DNA of 64,000 nucleotides from Bradyrhizobium sp. BR 10289 (GCF_019455385.1 NZ_JACOFR010000015.1:1-64000), one strand, 5' to 3'; positions 54,705 to 63,746 are shown, counted from the first letter of the stretch. Numbers and translations are program-made. The notes: a model not told the origin generated them from the letters alone.

Positions 54705-55190
54705 TTAGCGGTTGCGCGGGGATGACGGGATAGAAACCCTTTGCGCGAGCAGCAAATCCTTCAGCCCAGTCGGATAAAGGCTCGGTCCGCCCTCGACATC
54801 GAGCTGCGCAAGGTCGAACCAGCGCGCGACGATCCGGTCGCCATTGTCCTCGCGGAAATCGATGCGGTCCTGGCCGCTGAATGCCCGTTGCGGAAACGCG
54901 ACCTCGGCGATGAACATCACCTCGTGCCCGGTTGCACCCTCGTGCACGAAAATGTTCTCCATCACCAGCGGCGCGCCCATGATGGTCACGTCAATGCCGA
55001 GCTCTTCGCTGAATTCGCGCAGCAGTGCCGCCCGCCAGCTCTCGCCGAACGCGATCTCGCCGCCGAGCGGGCGCACGCCCTTGACCCGCTCGGCATCGTC
55101 GCGCACCTCGGCCGCCAGCAGCCGCCCGTCCCACCAGTGCAGGCCGAGCGCGACGAGTCGGATGTAGGGAGGCGGCCGCCAATTGGTCAT
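54705..55190 (-). CDS. Nudix hydrolase co-transcribed with hisC
   Basis: 161 residues from ATG 55190. A perfect Nudix box, GGEIAFGESWRAALLREFSEELGI in outline (G-x5-E-x7-REFxEELGI), so it should be an active Mg-dependent pyrophosphohydrolase. The start lies five bases after the hisC stop, so the two are one operon. Substrate unknown. Confidence 0.9.
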   Translation of the reverse strand: MTNWRPPPYIRLVALGLHWWDGRLLAAEVRDDAERVKGVRPLGGEIAFGESWRAALLREFSEELGIDVTIMGAPLVMENIFVHEGATGHEVMFIAEVAFPQRAFSGQDRIDFREDNGDRIVARWFDLAQLDVEGGPSLYPTGLKDLLLAQRVSIPSSPRNR

Positions 55191-55195
55191 GCGGA

Positions 55196-56248
55196 TCAGA
55201 CCAGGTCGCGCGCCACGGCGATCAGGCGGCTGCACTGCGCCTCGGTCCCGACCGTGATGCGCAGGAAATCCCCGATGCGGGGTTTGGCGAAATGCCGGAC
55301 CAGCACGCCGTGCTTGCGCAGTCCGGCTGCGAGCTCGGCGCCGCCATGGCGGGGATGCCGCGCGAACACGAAATTCGCCATCGACGGCACCACCTCGAAG
55401 CCCAGGCCCGCGAGGTCGCGGACCAGCTTCTCCCGACTCGCGATGATGCGCGCACGGGTCTCCTCGAACCACGTCTCGTCCTTGATCGCCGCAACGCCGC
55501 CGGCGATGGCGAGGCAATCGAGCGGATAGGAATTGAAACTGTCCTTCACCCGCTCTAGCGCCTCGATCAGCGGGCGCTGGCCGATGGCAAAGCCGACGCG
55601 CAGGCCTGCGAGAGACCGCGACTTCGAGAACGTCTGGATGACGAGCAGATTGTCGTGGCGCGCGACCAGCGGCACCGCGCTCTCGGCGCCAAAATCGACA
55701 TAGGCCTCGTCGACCACCACCAGCTGGTCCGGATGCTCGCTCACCAGCGCTTCGATCGCATCGCGCGGCAGCGCGATGCCGGTGGGCGCATTCGGATTGG
55801 GCAGGATGATGGCGCCGCACGGCCGCCGGTAATCGGCGATCTGCACCCGCATCGCGGCATCGAGCGGCACCTCCTCGTAGCGGATGCCGTAGAGGCGGCA
55901 ATAGACCGGATAGAAGCTGTAGGTGATGTCGGGAAACAGCAGCGGCGCGTCCTGCTTCAACAGGCCCTGGAACGTGTGGGCCAGCACCTCGTCCGAGCCG
56001 TTGCCGACGAACACCTCATCCGCCGCCACGCTGTAGCGCGCCGCAATCGCCTCGCGGAGCGCGGTCGCGCCGGGATCGGGATAGAAGCGCAGGCGCTCCG
56101 CCGCCGCCGCGATCGCGGCCAGCACATGCGGCGAGGGATCGTAAGGGTTCTCGTTGGTGTTGAGCTTGACGAGGTCGGGGATTTTCGGCTGCTCGCCGGG
56201 CACGTAAGGCGAGAGGTCGCGGACGACGGAACTCCAGAAGCGGCTCAT
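55196..56248 (-). CDS. hisC: Histidinol-phosphate aminotransferase family (HisC)
   Basis: 350 residues, fold type I PLP enzyme. KLNTNENPYDPSPHVLAAI is the HisC opening, FVGNGSDEVL and NPNAPTG bind cofactor and substrate, DEAYVDFG holds the PLP Asp, and TFSKSRSLAGLRVGFAIG contains the Schiff-base Lys. It transaminates imidazole-acetol phosphate in histidine synthesis; related enzymes act on aromatic amino acids. hisN is in the same window, but the main his operon is not. Confidence 0.92.
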   Translation of the reverse strand: MSRFWSSVVRDLSPYVPGEQPKIPDLVKLNTNENPYDPSPHVLAAIAAAAERLRFYPDPGATALREAIAARYSVAADEVFVGNGSDEVLAHTFQGLLKQDAPLLFPDITYSFYPVYCRLYGIRYEEVPLDAAMRVQIADYRRPCGAIILPNPNAPTGIALPRDAIEALVSEHPDQLVVVDEAYVDFGAESAVPLVARHDNLLVIQTFSKSRSLAGLRVGFAIGQRPLIEALERVKDSFNSYPLDCLAIAGGVAAIKDETWFEETRARIIASREKLVRDLAGLGFEVVPSMANFVFARHPRHGGAELAAGLRKHGVLVRHFAKPRIGDFLRITVGTEAQCSRLIAVARDLV

Positions 56249-56277
56249 GATGGGTCACTCGATATGGCAGGCGTCTT

Positions 56278-56363
56278 GTAGCCCGGATGGAGCGCAGCGC
56301 AATCCGGGGCCTCTCGCCGCGGAGAGATTTTCCCGGATTACGCTTGCGCTCCATCCGGGCTAC
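56278..56363. repeat. GTAGCCCGGATGGAGCG palindromic repeat upstream of hisC
   Basis: An 86-bp element: GTAGCCCGGATGGAGCG...AATCCGGG at the left and CCCGGATT...CGCTCCATCCGGGCTAC at the right, i.e. two nested inverted arms. It begins 30 bases before hisC, between two same-strand genes, so it lies in the hisC leader or at the end of the racemase-like gene's downstream region. This GTAGCCCGGATGGAGC element is a common dispersed repeat. Confidence 0.85.
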
Positions 56364-56379
56364 GGGACTGCGCTTGAGG

Positions 56380-57471
56380 TTAGCCAACCAGATATTTCTT
56401 CACCGCGGCCTCGTCCCAGGCGAGCCCATTCCCTGGCTCCTCGCCCGGCAGGGCAAAACCGTCCTTGATCTTCAACCGCGTCGAAAGCACCGCATCGGCC
56501 CAGTCGACATATTCCAGCCAATGCGCCGTCGGCGTCACGCAGAGCAGGTGCGCGCTGATCTCCGAGAACAGATGCGTCGACATCTCGATGCCGGCGGCCT
56601 GCGCCAGCGCGGCGGCGCGGAGCCAGCCGGTGACGCCGCCGATGCGCTGCACGTCGGGCATCACGTAGTCGCAGGCTTCCGCCGACAGCGCCGCCTGCAT
56701 GGCGAAGGCGCTGTCAAAGTTCTCGCCGATCTGGACCGGTGTGCGCAGCGCATCCGCAATGCGGGCATTGCCTTCGTAATCGTCATGCCGAATCGGCTCC
56801 TCGATCCAGCTCAGGCCCTCGTCATCGAGCATCTCGCCGCGGCGGATCGCCTCGGTCACGGTCAGCGCCTGGTTGTAGTCGCACATCAGCGTGACGTCGT
56901 CGCCGACGCCCTTGCGCACCGCGCGCACCACGGCGAGGTCGTCACGCGCATCGGCCCGGCCGACACGGATCTTCGCGGCCTGAAAGCCTTCGGCCAGCAG
57001 TCTGTGCGCCTCCTCGACGGCCGCGCCCGCCGGCATGATGCCGAGCCCCTTCGAATTATACGCGCGCACCGGTTTCGGGGCCCCGCCGAGCAGGCGCGCC
57101 AGCGGCAGGCCTCTGCTGCGCGCCAGCGCGTCCCACGCGGCCATGTCGATGCCGGATTGCGCCAGCCGCTGCAGGCCGGCGAGGCCGAGCAGGGTGAAAC
57201 GCTGGGTCAGCTTGCGCTCGATCTCGAACGGCAGCAGCTCGTCGCCTTGCAGCAGCTCTGACATTTCCGTGACCATCGCGGTCAGCGGCTTCAGCGCTGA
57301 CGGCGTGATCGAGAACAGATAGGCATGCCCGACAGCGCCCTGGTCGGTCTCGCAGTCGATCAGCACCAGCGGCGCCTTGTCGACCGCCCCGGTCGAAGTC
57401 TTGAGCGGCAGATTCATCGGCACGATCACGGGCCGCGCGTTGAAGCGCTTGATGCGGATAGTCTCGGTCAT
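56380..57471 (-). CDS. Mandelate racemase-subgroup enolase-superfamily enzyme with K166R-type change
   Basis: 363 residues, close to Pseudomonas mandelate racemase throughout and in register at +3. The metal ligands D198, E224 and E250 (MCDYNQ, WIEEPI, GEN), the D273-H300 dyad (MPDVQRIGG, MSTHLFSEISAHLL), E320 and K167 all match. The position of catalytic Lys166 is R169 (AAKIRVG). So one of the two acid/base groups is an arginine. Epimerase or dehydratase action on a 2-hydroxy acid is likely; the substrate is unknown. The gene stands alone before hisC. Confidence 0.87.
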   Translation of the reverse strand: MTETIRIKRFNARPVIVPMNLPLKTSTGAVDKAPLVLIDCETDQGAVGHAYLFSITPSALKPLTAMVTEMSELLQGDELLPFEIERKLTQRFTLLGLAGLQRLAQSGIDMAAWDALARSRGLPLARLLGGAPKPVRAYNSKGLGIMPAGAAVEEAHRLLAEGFQAAKIRVGRADARDDLAVVRAVRKGVGDDVTLMCDYNQALTVTEAIRRGEMLDDEGLSWIEEPIRHDDYEGNARIADALRTPVQIGENFDSAFAMQAALSAEACDYVMPDVQRIGGVTGWLRAAALAQAAGIEMSTHLFSEISAHLLCVTPTAHWLEYVDWADAVLSTRLKIKDGFALPGEEPGNGLAWDEAAVKKYLVG

Positions 57472-57661
57472 GGGATCTCCCGGCGGAGTGAATGCAGGTT
57501 CGTGCCGATCTTAAACATTCGTCATGAAACGAAAAGGCACTTGGCGCGACCACCATAAAATGGGGTTGCGCGTAGCGGCGTTTATTGGCTCTGTGCGGGC
57601 CACATGTTGTGCCGCAGATTCCAAGAATTTGCGACAAAAGCGCACATAACGGAGCCATAGA

Positions 57662-59224
57662 GTGAAACAAGAGATTGCCGAAGAGCAGCGCAAGAGCGGC
57701 CTCCTGACCGGCGCCGCGGTCGCCTTCCTCCTGCTCGCTCTGCCGCTCGCGGTGTGGCTGGATCTGACCGAGCTCTCCAAGACGGCGCTGCGCCGGCAGG
57801 CGATCGACCTCAATTCCGTCATCACCAGCGTGCGCAGCTATTATGCGACCAATGTGGTCGGGCGGGTGCTGGCCAATCCGAATGGCAGCACGAAAGTCGT
57901 GCACAATTACGAATCGGTTCCCGGCGCGATCCCGATCCCCGCGACATTGTCGCTCGAGCTCGGCCGCGTGATCGGCGCGCAGCAGGAGAACATCACCTAC
58001 CGCTTCGTCTCGGATTTCCCGTTCCAGAACCGCGCCCCGCACCAGCTCGACAAATTCGAGAAGGACGCGCTCGATGCACTGCGAAGGGATCCCGAGCAGA
58101 AGATCGTGGAGACTGAGACCTCGCTGTTCAACGATAAGGTCCGCCTGGTCGCCCCCGTCACCATGGGCCCGGCCTGCGTCAGTTGCCACAACAGCCACCC
58201 CGAGAGCCCGAAAAAGGACTGGAAGGTGGGCGATGTCCGGGGCATCCAGGAAGTGATCATCGCCCAGCCGATCGCCGCCAACATCTTTTCATTCAAATTT
58301 CTCCTGGCCTATTTCCTGATCGCCGCCGGCAGCGGCCTGTCGTTCCTCTCGCTGCAGCGCCGCCAGGCGAGCCGCATCAAGGGCATGAACAAGGAGCTGG
58401 AATCCGCCAACGACTTCCTCGCCTCGCTCTCGATGAAGATCTCGCGCTATATCCCGCCACAGGTCTACAAGAGCATTTTTTCGGGCCAGAAGGACGTCAC
58501 CATCCACACCGAGCGCAAGAAGCTGACGATCTTCTTCTCCGACATCCAGAACTTCACCGCGACCGCGGAGCGGCTGCAGCCGGAGCAGCTGACCCAGCTG
58601 CTCAACGAATACTTCACCGAGATGTCGGCGATCGCTCATGAATATGGCGGCACCATCGATAAGTTCATTGGCGATGCCATGCTGATCTTCTTTGGCGACC
58701 CCGAGACCAAGGGCGACCGTGCCGACGCCGAAGCCTGTCTCCAGATGGCTTGGCGCATGCAGCAGCGCCTCGCCGAGCTCAATGCGAAATGGCGGGCGTC
58801 CGGCATCGAGCAGCCGTTCCGCTCGCGCATGGGCATCAATTCCGGCTATTGCAATGTCGGCAATTTCGGCAGCAGCGACCGCATGGACTACACCATCATC
58901 GGCGCCGAAGCGAACCTCGCTGCGCGCCTGCAGTCGATCGCCGAGCCCGGCGGGATCGTGTTGAGCTACGAGACCTTTGCCCTCGTCAGCGACATCGTCC
59001 GCGCCCACGCGCTGCCCGCGATCACGATGAAAGGCATCAGCCGCGAGGTGATTCCGTATTCGGTCGATGCGCTGAACGACGCCGCGGCGGAACGAAGCGG
59101 CGTCATCACCGAACGCGCGCCGGGGCTCGAGCTGTATCTCGATCCCGCGGTGGTGAAGTCCGGCGATGCAGCCCGCGTGCGCTCGCTGCTGGAAAACGCC
59201 CTGGCCTCGCTGAAGCCAGCGTGA
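57662..59224 (+). CDS. Membrane adenylate/guanylate cyclase with periplasmic haem-c (CxxCH, DUF3365-like) sensor
   Basis: 520 residues. Transmembrane helix 1 at about 15-34, periplasmic domain 35-207 with C172-V-S-C-H176 near its end (VTMGPACVSCHNSHPESPK), helix 2 at about 210-230, a short linker helix, then the class III cyclase domain from about 286 (KKLTIFFSDIQNFTA with D294; DKFIGDAMLIFFGDP). The periplasmic part resembles DUF3365/Tll0287-like haem-binding sensors. One covalent haem c is predicted, with signal transduction to cAMP (or cGMP) output inside. No cytochrome maturation gene is nearby. Confidence 0.9.
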   Translation: MKQEIAEEQRKSGLLTGAAVAFLLLALPLAVWLDLTELSKTALRRQAIDLNSVITSVRSYYATNVVGRVLANPNGSTKVVHNYESVPGAIPIPATLSLELGRVIGAQQENITYRFVSDFPFQNRAPHQLDKFEKDALDALRRDPEQKIVETETSLFNDKVRLVAPVTMGPACVSCHNSHPESPKKDWKVGDVRGIQEVIIAQPIAANIFSFKFLLAYFLIAAGSGLSFLSLQRRQASRIKGMNKELESANDFLASLSMKISRYIPPQVYKSIFSGQKDVTIHTERKKLTIFFSDIQNFTATAERLQPEQLTQLLNEYFTEMSAIAHEYGGTIDKFIGDAMLIFFGDPETKGDRADAEACLQMAWRMQQRLAELNAKWRASGIEQPFRSRMGINSGYCNVGNFGSSDRMDYTIIGAEANLAARLQSIAEPGGIVLSYETFALVSDIVRAHALPAITMKGISREVIPYSVDALNDAAAERSGVITERAPGLELYLDPAVVKSGDAARVRSLLENALASLKPA

Positions 59225-59261
59225 GGGCGGCGCTATTCCGGTCGAAAGAGTCCCCGTGTGG

Positions 59262-59419
59262 TACCCCTCTCCCTGACCCTCCCCCGCAAGGGGGGAGGGA
59301 ACATACCATTGTTGTGGTGAAAGACTCGATTCATTTGGCCGTCAGCGATGAGCCGCAGTGTAGCCGCGCACTCCGCTGCGCTCCCTCCCCCCTTGCGGGG
59401 GAGGACGGGGGAGAGGGGT
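59262..59419. repeat. Long-arm CCTCCCCC palindromic repeat
   Basis: ACCCCTCTCCCTGACCCTCCCC at the left is inverted as GGGGGAGGACGGGGGAGAGGGGT at the right (59395-59419), each arm with its own CCCTCCCCCGCAAGGGGGG-type hairpin. It lies in the convergent gap between the haem-c cyclase and the ABC binding protein. Confidence 0.75.
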
Positions 59420-59480
59420 GGCTCAGCAAACGGTGGGAGTCGTCGTCACGCCAACTGCAACGACGCCCTTAAAATGAAAC

Positions 59481-60707
59481 CTACCTCGCCGCCCCCTCCG
59501 TAAACGCCGTCTCGATCACCTCACCAAACGGCTGCCACGAGCGCCCATCGAACTGCACCAGCCGCATCTGCCTGATCGGCAGATAGCTCGCCGGCGACGT
59601 ATTCATCCTGATATTGGGCAGCGCGACTGAGGACTGATAGGCCTTCAGTGATGCCGCCTGCCGCATGATGTTCTCGCGCGAGAGATCGTCGCCGCATTGC
59701 TTCAGCACCTGCGTCAGTGCCTCGGCCGCGGCGTAGCCATACAGCGCGGCGCTGTTGTTGGTGCTTTCGACGTGATGATATTTGTCCATGAAGGCGAACC
59801 AGTCCTTCATGGCGGGATCGTCCTTCCATGCGGGATCGCTTGGATCCTTCAAGAACGCCGCCGAGATCACGCCGGCGGAATTCTCCAGGCCCGCAGGCGC
59901 CATCGCATTGGCGATCGAGGCCGAGGCGTCGTTGACGATGACGACCGGGCGCCATTTCATCGACGCCGCCAGCTTGATCACCTTCGACGCGGTCGAGGGC
60001 ACGCCGAGAAAGACGAAGATGTCGGCGCCCGCGCGCCTGAGGATCGAGACGTGGCCGTCGAGATGCTCGTCGTTGATGTCGAAGGCGATGTCGACGAGCA
60101 CGAGGCGGTTCAGCTCGCCGAGCCCTTCCTGGATGCCCTTGTAGAGCATGCGGCCGAATTGGTCGTTCTGCCAGAGCACCACGATCTTCTTCCCGGGATA
60201 ATAGGCCTGGATGTAATTGGCGTAGATGCGCCCCTCCGCGCGGTACGACGGCTGCCAGCCCATGGTCCAGGGAAATGCTTTCGCCTGGCTCAGCTCCTCG
60301 TCGCCGGAGGCGACGAACAGCTGCGGCACTTTCTTCTCGTTCAGGTACCAGCGCGCGGCGAGATTGCCGGGCGTGCCGAACGAGCCGAACATCAGGTGCA
60401 CATCGTCTTTCTCGACCAGGTTTCGCGTCAGCTCCAGTGCGTTTCCCGGATCGGAATTGTCGTCGCGCGTGATGAAGCGGATCTTGCGGCCGTTGATGCC
60501 CCCGCGCGCATTGACCATGTCGAAATAGGCCGCCTCCGCCTGGCCTATCGCGCCGAACTCCGACAGCGGCCCCGAATACGGCATGACATTGCCGATGCGG
60601 ATCTCGTTGGCGGACGCCGATTGGTCTGAATGCTGTTGCTGCGACATCGCCCCCAGCGAAGCGAAGGCGATCATTGAGACGAACAGCAGCCTGCCGGTGA
60701 CGCGCAT
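59481..60707 (-). CDS. Branched-chain amino-acid type ABC substrate-binding protein (LivK-like)
   Basis: 408 residues from ATG 60707; a GTG at 60716 is an alternative. The signal peptide RLLFVSMIAFASLGAMS is followed by the Peripla_BP_6 core: EIRIGNVMPYSGPLSEFGAIG, in parts, ARGGINGRKIRFITRDD, FGTPGNLAARWYLNEKKVP and FPWTMGWQPSYRAEGRIYA. No permease or ATPase genes are near. A perfect FixK/FNR box lies 62-75 bases upstream, so expression is probably raised at low oxygen. The ligand may be an aromatic or short organic acid rather than leucine; many rhizobial paralogues are. Confidence 0.9.
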   Translation of the reverse strand: MRVTGRLLFVSMIAFASLGAMSQQQHSDQSASANEIRIGNVMPYSGPLSEFGAIGQAEAAYFDMVNARGGINGRKIRFITRDDNSDPGNALELTRNLVEKDDVHLMFGSFGTPGNLAARWYLNEKKVPQLFVASGDEELSQAKAFPWTMGWQPSYRAEGRIYANYIQAYYPGKKIVVLWQNDQFGRMLYKGIQEGLGELNRLVLVDIAFDINDEHLDGHVSILRRAGADIFVFLGVPSTASKVIKLAASMKWRPVVIVNDASASIANAMAPAGLENSAGVISAAFLKDPSDPAWKDDPAMKDWFAFMDKYHHVESTNNSAALYGYAAAEALTQVLKQCGDDLSRENIMRQAASLKAYQSSVALPNIRMNTSPASYLPIRQMRLVQFDGRSWQPFGEVIETAFTEGAAR

Positions 60708-60768
60708 GCTCGACACCTTTGTCGTTGGCCCCCTGAGTGAGGTTCGACTTGATCCGCACCCAAGCAGG

Positions 60769-60782
60769 TTGATCTAGGTCAA
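60769..60782 (-). promoter_or_regulatory. FixK2/FNR-type box upstream of the ABC binding protein
   Basis: TTGATCTAGGTCAA: both half-sites (TTGAT and GTCAA) fit the FNR/FixK consensus TTGAT-N4-ATCAA. It lies upstream of only one gene start, the - strand ABC binding protein, and at the 3' end of the + facing side there is just the end of the monooxygenase gene. Confidence 0.75.
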
Positions 60783-60888
60783 ACGTTTGGCAAGCTGTGG
60801 CTGAGCGACCCGCTTCAAGTGCTCCGAACGAAACGACAGGCGCATTGACGCGCTGCTTCTCCCGGACCATGTGCTTCGGGCGTAGCAG

Positions 60889-62343
60889 CTAGTCTCCGAA
60901 CCATGTCGAGAGCGCCTCCACGAGACCTTCGCAATTGCCTGTGCTGACCCAGGCGACATGCCCGTCGGGGCGAATGAGCACGGCGGCGGGGGGCGAAACG
61001 ACGCCGATCACCGGCATCTCGCAGATACCCGTGAACGACGCGCTGACCTGCCTGACGCGCTCGCGCCAGCGCTCGGGAACGGCGCACTCCGGCGCGCCGA
61101 GATCGAGCAGGAGCGGCTGCGCCTCGCGCATCAGCTCGAACACACGCGTTGGACCATCCGCGGTGACGAGGTCGAGGTCGGGCATGCGCCTGCCGAGCAG
61201 CGGGTGAGAACCTTCCGCGCCGTAGCGGATGTCGAGGCCGGAGACCTTGGCGGAATACCATTTCCTGGGCTCGTCCATCCTCATGGAGGTGGCGACGAAT
61301 CCGCGCAGCGCCGTGGTGTGCTCGTCGCCACGGTTGAGCGCGGTGAGTGCCAGCGTCAGCTCCAGCAGCGCGGCGCCGACCGGGTGCCGCTCCGCATGAT
61401 AGCTGTCCAGCAGGGCGTCGTGCGAGATCCCCTTCACCACCTGGGCCAGCTTCCAGCCGAGATTCACCGCGTCCTGCAATCCAACGTTCAGGCCCTGTCC
61501 TCCCACGGGGGAGTGGACATGCGCGGCGTCACCGGCGAGCAGGATGCGGTTCTTGCGATAGGCGTCCGCTTGCCGCGCCGCGTCCGTGAACCGCGACATC
61601 CACGTCACCGCATGGATGCCGAGATCCGATCCGTAGCCGGCCTGAAGGGCCGCCCTGAGATCCGATTCCGTGGGACGGGCGTCCTGCTCGAGCCGCTCTT
61701 CCGTCACGACGCCACGCACTCGCGGCCCGCCATCGAGCCATCCCAGAGCATACAGCCCCCGCGCCCCGTAGCGGATGCCGAGTGGCGGTTCATCCGCCAT
61801 GCTGGCTTCGAAGATGAGGTAGCTCGCCTGTGGCTCCGATCCGGGAAACCCGATGCCGGCGGTCTTGCGCACGAGGCTGCGGCCTCCGTCGCAGCCGACG
61901 AGATAGCGCGCGCCGAGGCTGCGCCCGTCCGTCAGCCGGACCTCGACCCACTCCGCGGTTTCGACAAAGGTCGCCATCTCACAGCCCCGATAAAGTGTGA
62001 CGGCCAGTTCCGAGATCCAGTCGGCGAGACCGCGTTCGATCTTTTCCTGCCAGAGACCGAGCGTGTAGTTGTGGCGGCTTGGCCGGTCGTGAGCTTCGAG
62101 GACGATGCCCGCGAGCGCGACGGCGTAGTGCTTGGTGCCTTGCGCGAGGAACCTCTCCGCGATGCCGCGCTGATCGAGCAGCTCGATGGCCCGTGGATGC
62201 AGACCGCTCGCGCGCGAGCCCTCCACCGCCTGGTCCGGACGCTTCTCGACGATCGCGACGTTCACGCCGGCCAGAGCCAGCTCGCCTGCCAGCATCAATC
62301 CAGTCGGACCACCGCCGATGATGATCACGTCATGTTCGGTCAT
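60889..62343 (-). CDS. FAD-dependent aromatic monooxygenase (PheA/TfdB, Rox-like)
   Basis: 484 residues. The FAD Rossmann motif IIIGGGPTGLMLAGELALAG, the mid-chain YLVGCDGGRSLVRK (DG motif), and RILLAGDAAHVHSPVGGQGLNVGLQD, in parts (GD motif), give a complete class A flavoprotein hydroxylase. The C-terminal ~90 residues form the thioredoxin-like domain of the phenol hydroxylase/rifampicin monooxygenase branch. Substrate unknown; an aromatic or a drug such as a rifamycin are both possible from sequence. No regulator is adjacent. Confidence 0.9.
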   Translation of the reverse strand: MTEHDVIIIGGGPTGLMLAGELALAGVNVAIVEKRPDQAVEGSRASGLHPRAIELLDQRGIAERFLAQGTKHYAVALAGIVLEAHDRPSRHNYTLGLWQEKIERGLADWISELAVTLYRGCEMATFVETAEWVEVRLTDGRSLGARYLVGCDGGRSLVRKTAGIGFPGSEPQASYLIFEASMADEPPLGIRYGARGLYALGWLDGGPRVRGVVTEERLEQDARPTESDLRAALQAGYGSDLGIHAVTWMSRFTDAARQADAYRKNRILLAGDAAHVHSPVGGQGLNVGLQDAVNLGWKLAQVVKGISHDALLDSYHAERHPVGAALLELTLALTALNRGDEHTTALRGFVATSMRMDEPRKWYSAKVSGLDIRYGAEGSHPLLGRRMPDLDLVTADGPTRVFELMREAQPLLLDLGAPECAVPERWRERVRQVSASFTGICEMPVIGVVSPPAAVLIRPDGHVAWVSTGNCEGLVEALSTWFGD

Positions 62344-62816
62344 TCGCCACCCCGGGTTTGCCAGTGGGCCTGACTTCTACGGGTGAGGCGGGGTCTTGAA
62401 GCAAGAGCCTTGCGCTCCACATATAAGAACTGGAAGGAAGCGCATGGGGTTGCGCGCCGCCCACCCTTCTCCATCGCTTCCGGTTCCCAAGACGATCGCA
62501 TGCCGGCCCGGCAATCGCATGTGGCCCGCACGATGCAGCGGCGTCGGCAGTAGGCTCCCTCTCCCGCTTGCGGGGGAGGGTCGGGGTTGGGGGTGTCTCC
62601 GCGTCGGGATTGTCGAGAATTGCGGAGAGGATCCCATTGCGGAAAGAGCCCTCACCCGCCGCGCGCGGGACGATGCTTCGCATCGCCCGGAGCGCGTCGG
62701 CCTCTCCCGCAAGCGGGAGAGGCGGAGCCCCATGGACAATCCCCGTGAAATCCATTGCGATTGCGCGGCCCTGGAGGGAGCGGAGCGGCCCTCGCAAAAA
62801 CTCGGCGTAAGCGCCT
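62344..62816. repeat. Intergenic region with a long CTCTCCCGC palindromic repeat (about 62554-62729)
   Basis: 473 bases with no credible gene. GGCTCCCTCTCCCGCTTGCGGG at the left and CCCGCAAGCGGGAGAGGCGGAGCC at the right, each a hairpin, are inverted relative to each other. Between them is a third GATGCTTCGCATC hairpin. It is related to the C/T-rich elements at 23.6, 38.1 and 59.3 kb. Confidence 0.7.
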
Positions 62817-63746
62817 TTACGGCAACCCTCGCGCCTCCAGCTGATGCACCAGCAGTAGCGTCGGTTCGGCGAGACTTTCGCCCGACCCGTCCAGCCCGAA
62901 CGCGGCCGCGATGCCGTCGCGGCTGCGCAGCAGGCTGGCGCGCGGGCAGTGGCCGGCGCCGCAGAGCGTCTTCTTCAAGGTCTCACCCTGCGCCACGATG
63001 CCGGCGGGATCGTCCGTGGCCCAGGCCAGCACGATCGGCACGTCGACATTGATGATGCCGGGGTAGACCGAACGCTTATCATATTGGGCGGCGTCGTCGC
63101 CGAGATAGGCCTTCACGCTTTCGCTCGCATCCTTGCCGGCGCGATAGATCCCCGACACCAGCACGACGCCTGCGACGTCGGCACTGTCGGTCTGGAACTC
63201 GGGATGCGCCAGCAGGGTCGCGACATGAAAGGCGCCGGCGCCATAGCCGACCGCGACGATCTCGCGGGCATCGCCGTTGAACAGGTCGATATTGCCGTGC
63301 ACCCAGGACAGCGCTGCCGCAACGTCGGTCGCCCCGATCGGCCACGCCGCCGACGGCGCCAGGCGATAGTTGACGCGCACGCCGATCATGTCGTTGCGTG
63401 CGGCAAAGCACATGGCCTGGTCCTGCATCTCGCGCGCGAGGTCCGGCGCGCCGCGGTCGCCGGTAAAGGTGTCGCCGGCCACGAACAGCAACACCGGCCG
63501 CGGCGTATCCGCCTTGGTCGCGCTGGCCGCGATGTCGAGCACATTGGCCTCGCTCTCGCCGTAACGAAGGCCGCGCGAGAAGGTGACCTGCTCGCACAGC
63601 CGCGCGGTGCCGCCGGCGATGGTGTCGGAATCGGTGAGGCCCGTCAGGACGAGATCGGACGGCATACCCGGGCGCATCGGCACCGGGCCATGCGCGGAGG
63701 CGGTCGTGACGGTCAGAACAAGCAAAAATGCGAGATAATTCTTCAT
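62817..63746 (-). CDS. Secreted alpha/beta-hydrolase-fold protein lacking the catalytic triad
   Basis: 309 residues from ATG 63746. The signal peptide NYLAFLLVLTVTTASAHG is followed by a BD-FAE/Abhydrolase_3-like fold: NVLDIAASATKADTPRPVLLFV, RNDMIGVRVNYRLAPSAAWP, and DVAAALSWVHGNIDLFNGD. The expected oxyanion HGG is VAGD (about 89-92), the nucleophile elbow GxSxG is G167-Y-G169-A-G171, and the C-terminal His region reads RSRDGIAAAF. All three catalytic elements are therefore substituted although the fold and frame are intact. Probably a binding pseudo-enzyme. Confidence 0.8.
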   Translation of the reverse strand: MKNYLAFLLVLTVTTASAHGPVPMRPGMPSDLVLTGLTDSDTIAGGTARLCEQVTFSRGLRYGESEANVLDIAASATKADTPRPVLLFVAGDTFTGDRGAPDLAREMQDQAMCFAARNDMIGVRVNYRLAPSAAWPIGATDVAAALSWVHGNIDLFNGDAREIVAVGYGAGAFHVATLLAHPEFQTDSADVAGVVLVSGIYRAGKDASESVKAYLGDDAAQYDKRSVYPGIINVDVPIVLAWATDDPAGIVAQGETLKKTLCGAGHCPRASLLRSRDGIAAAFGLDGSGESLAEPTLLLVHQLEARGLP

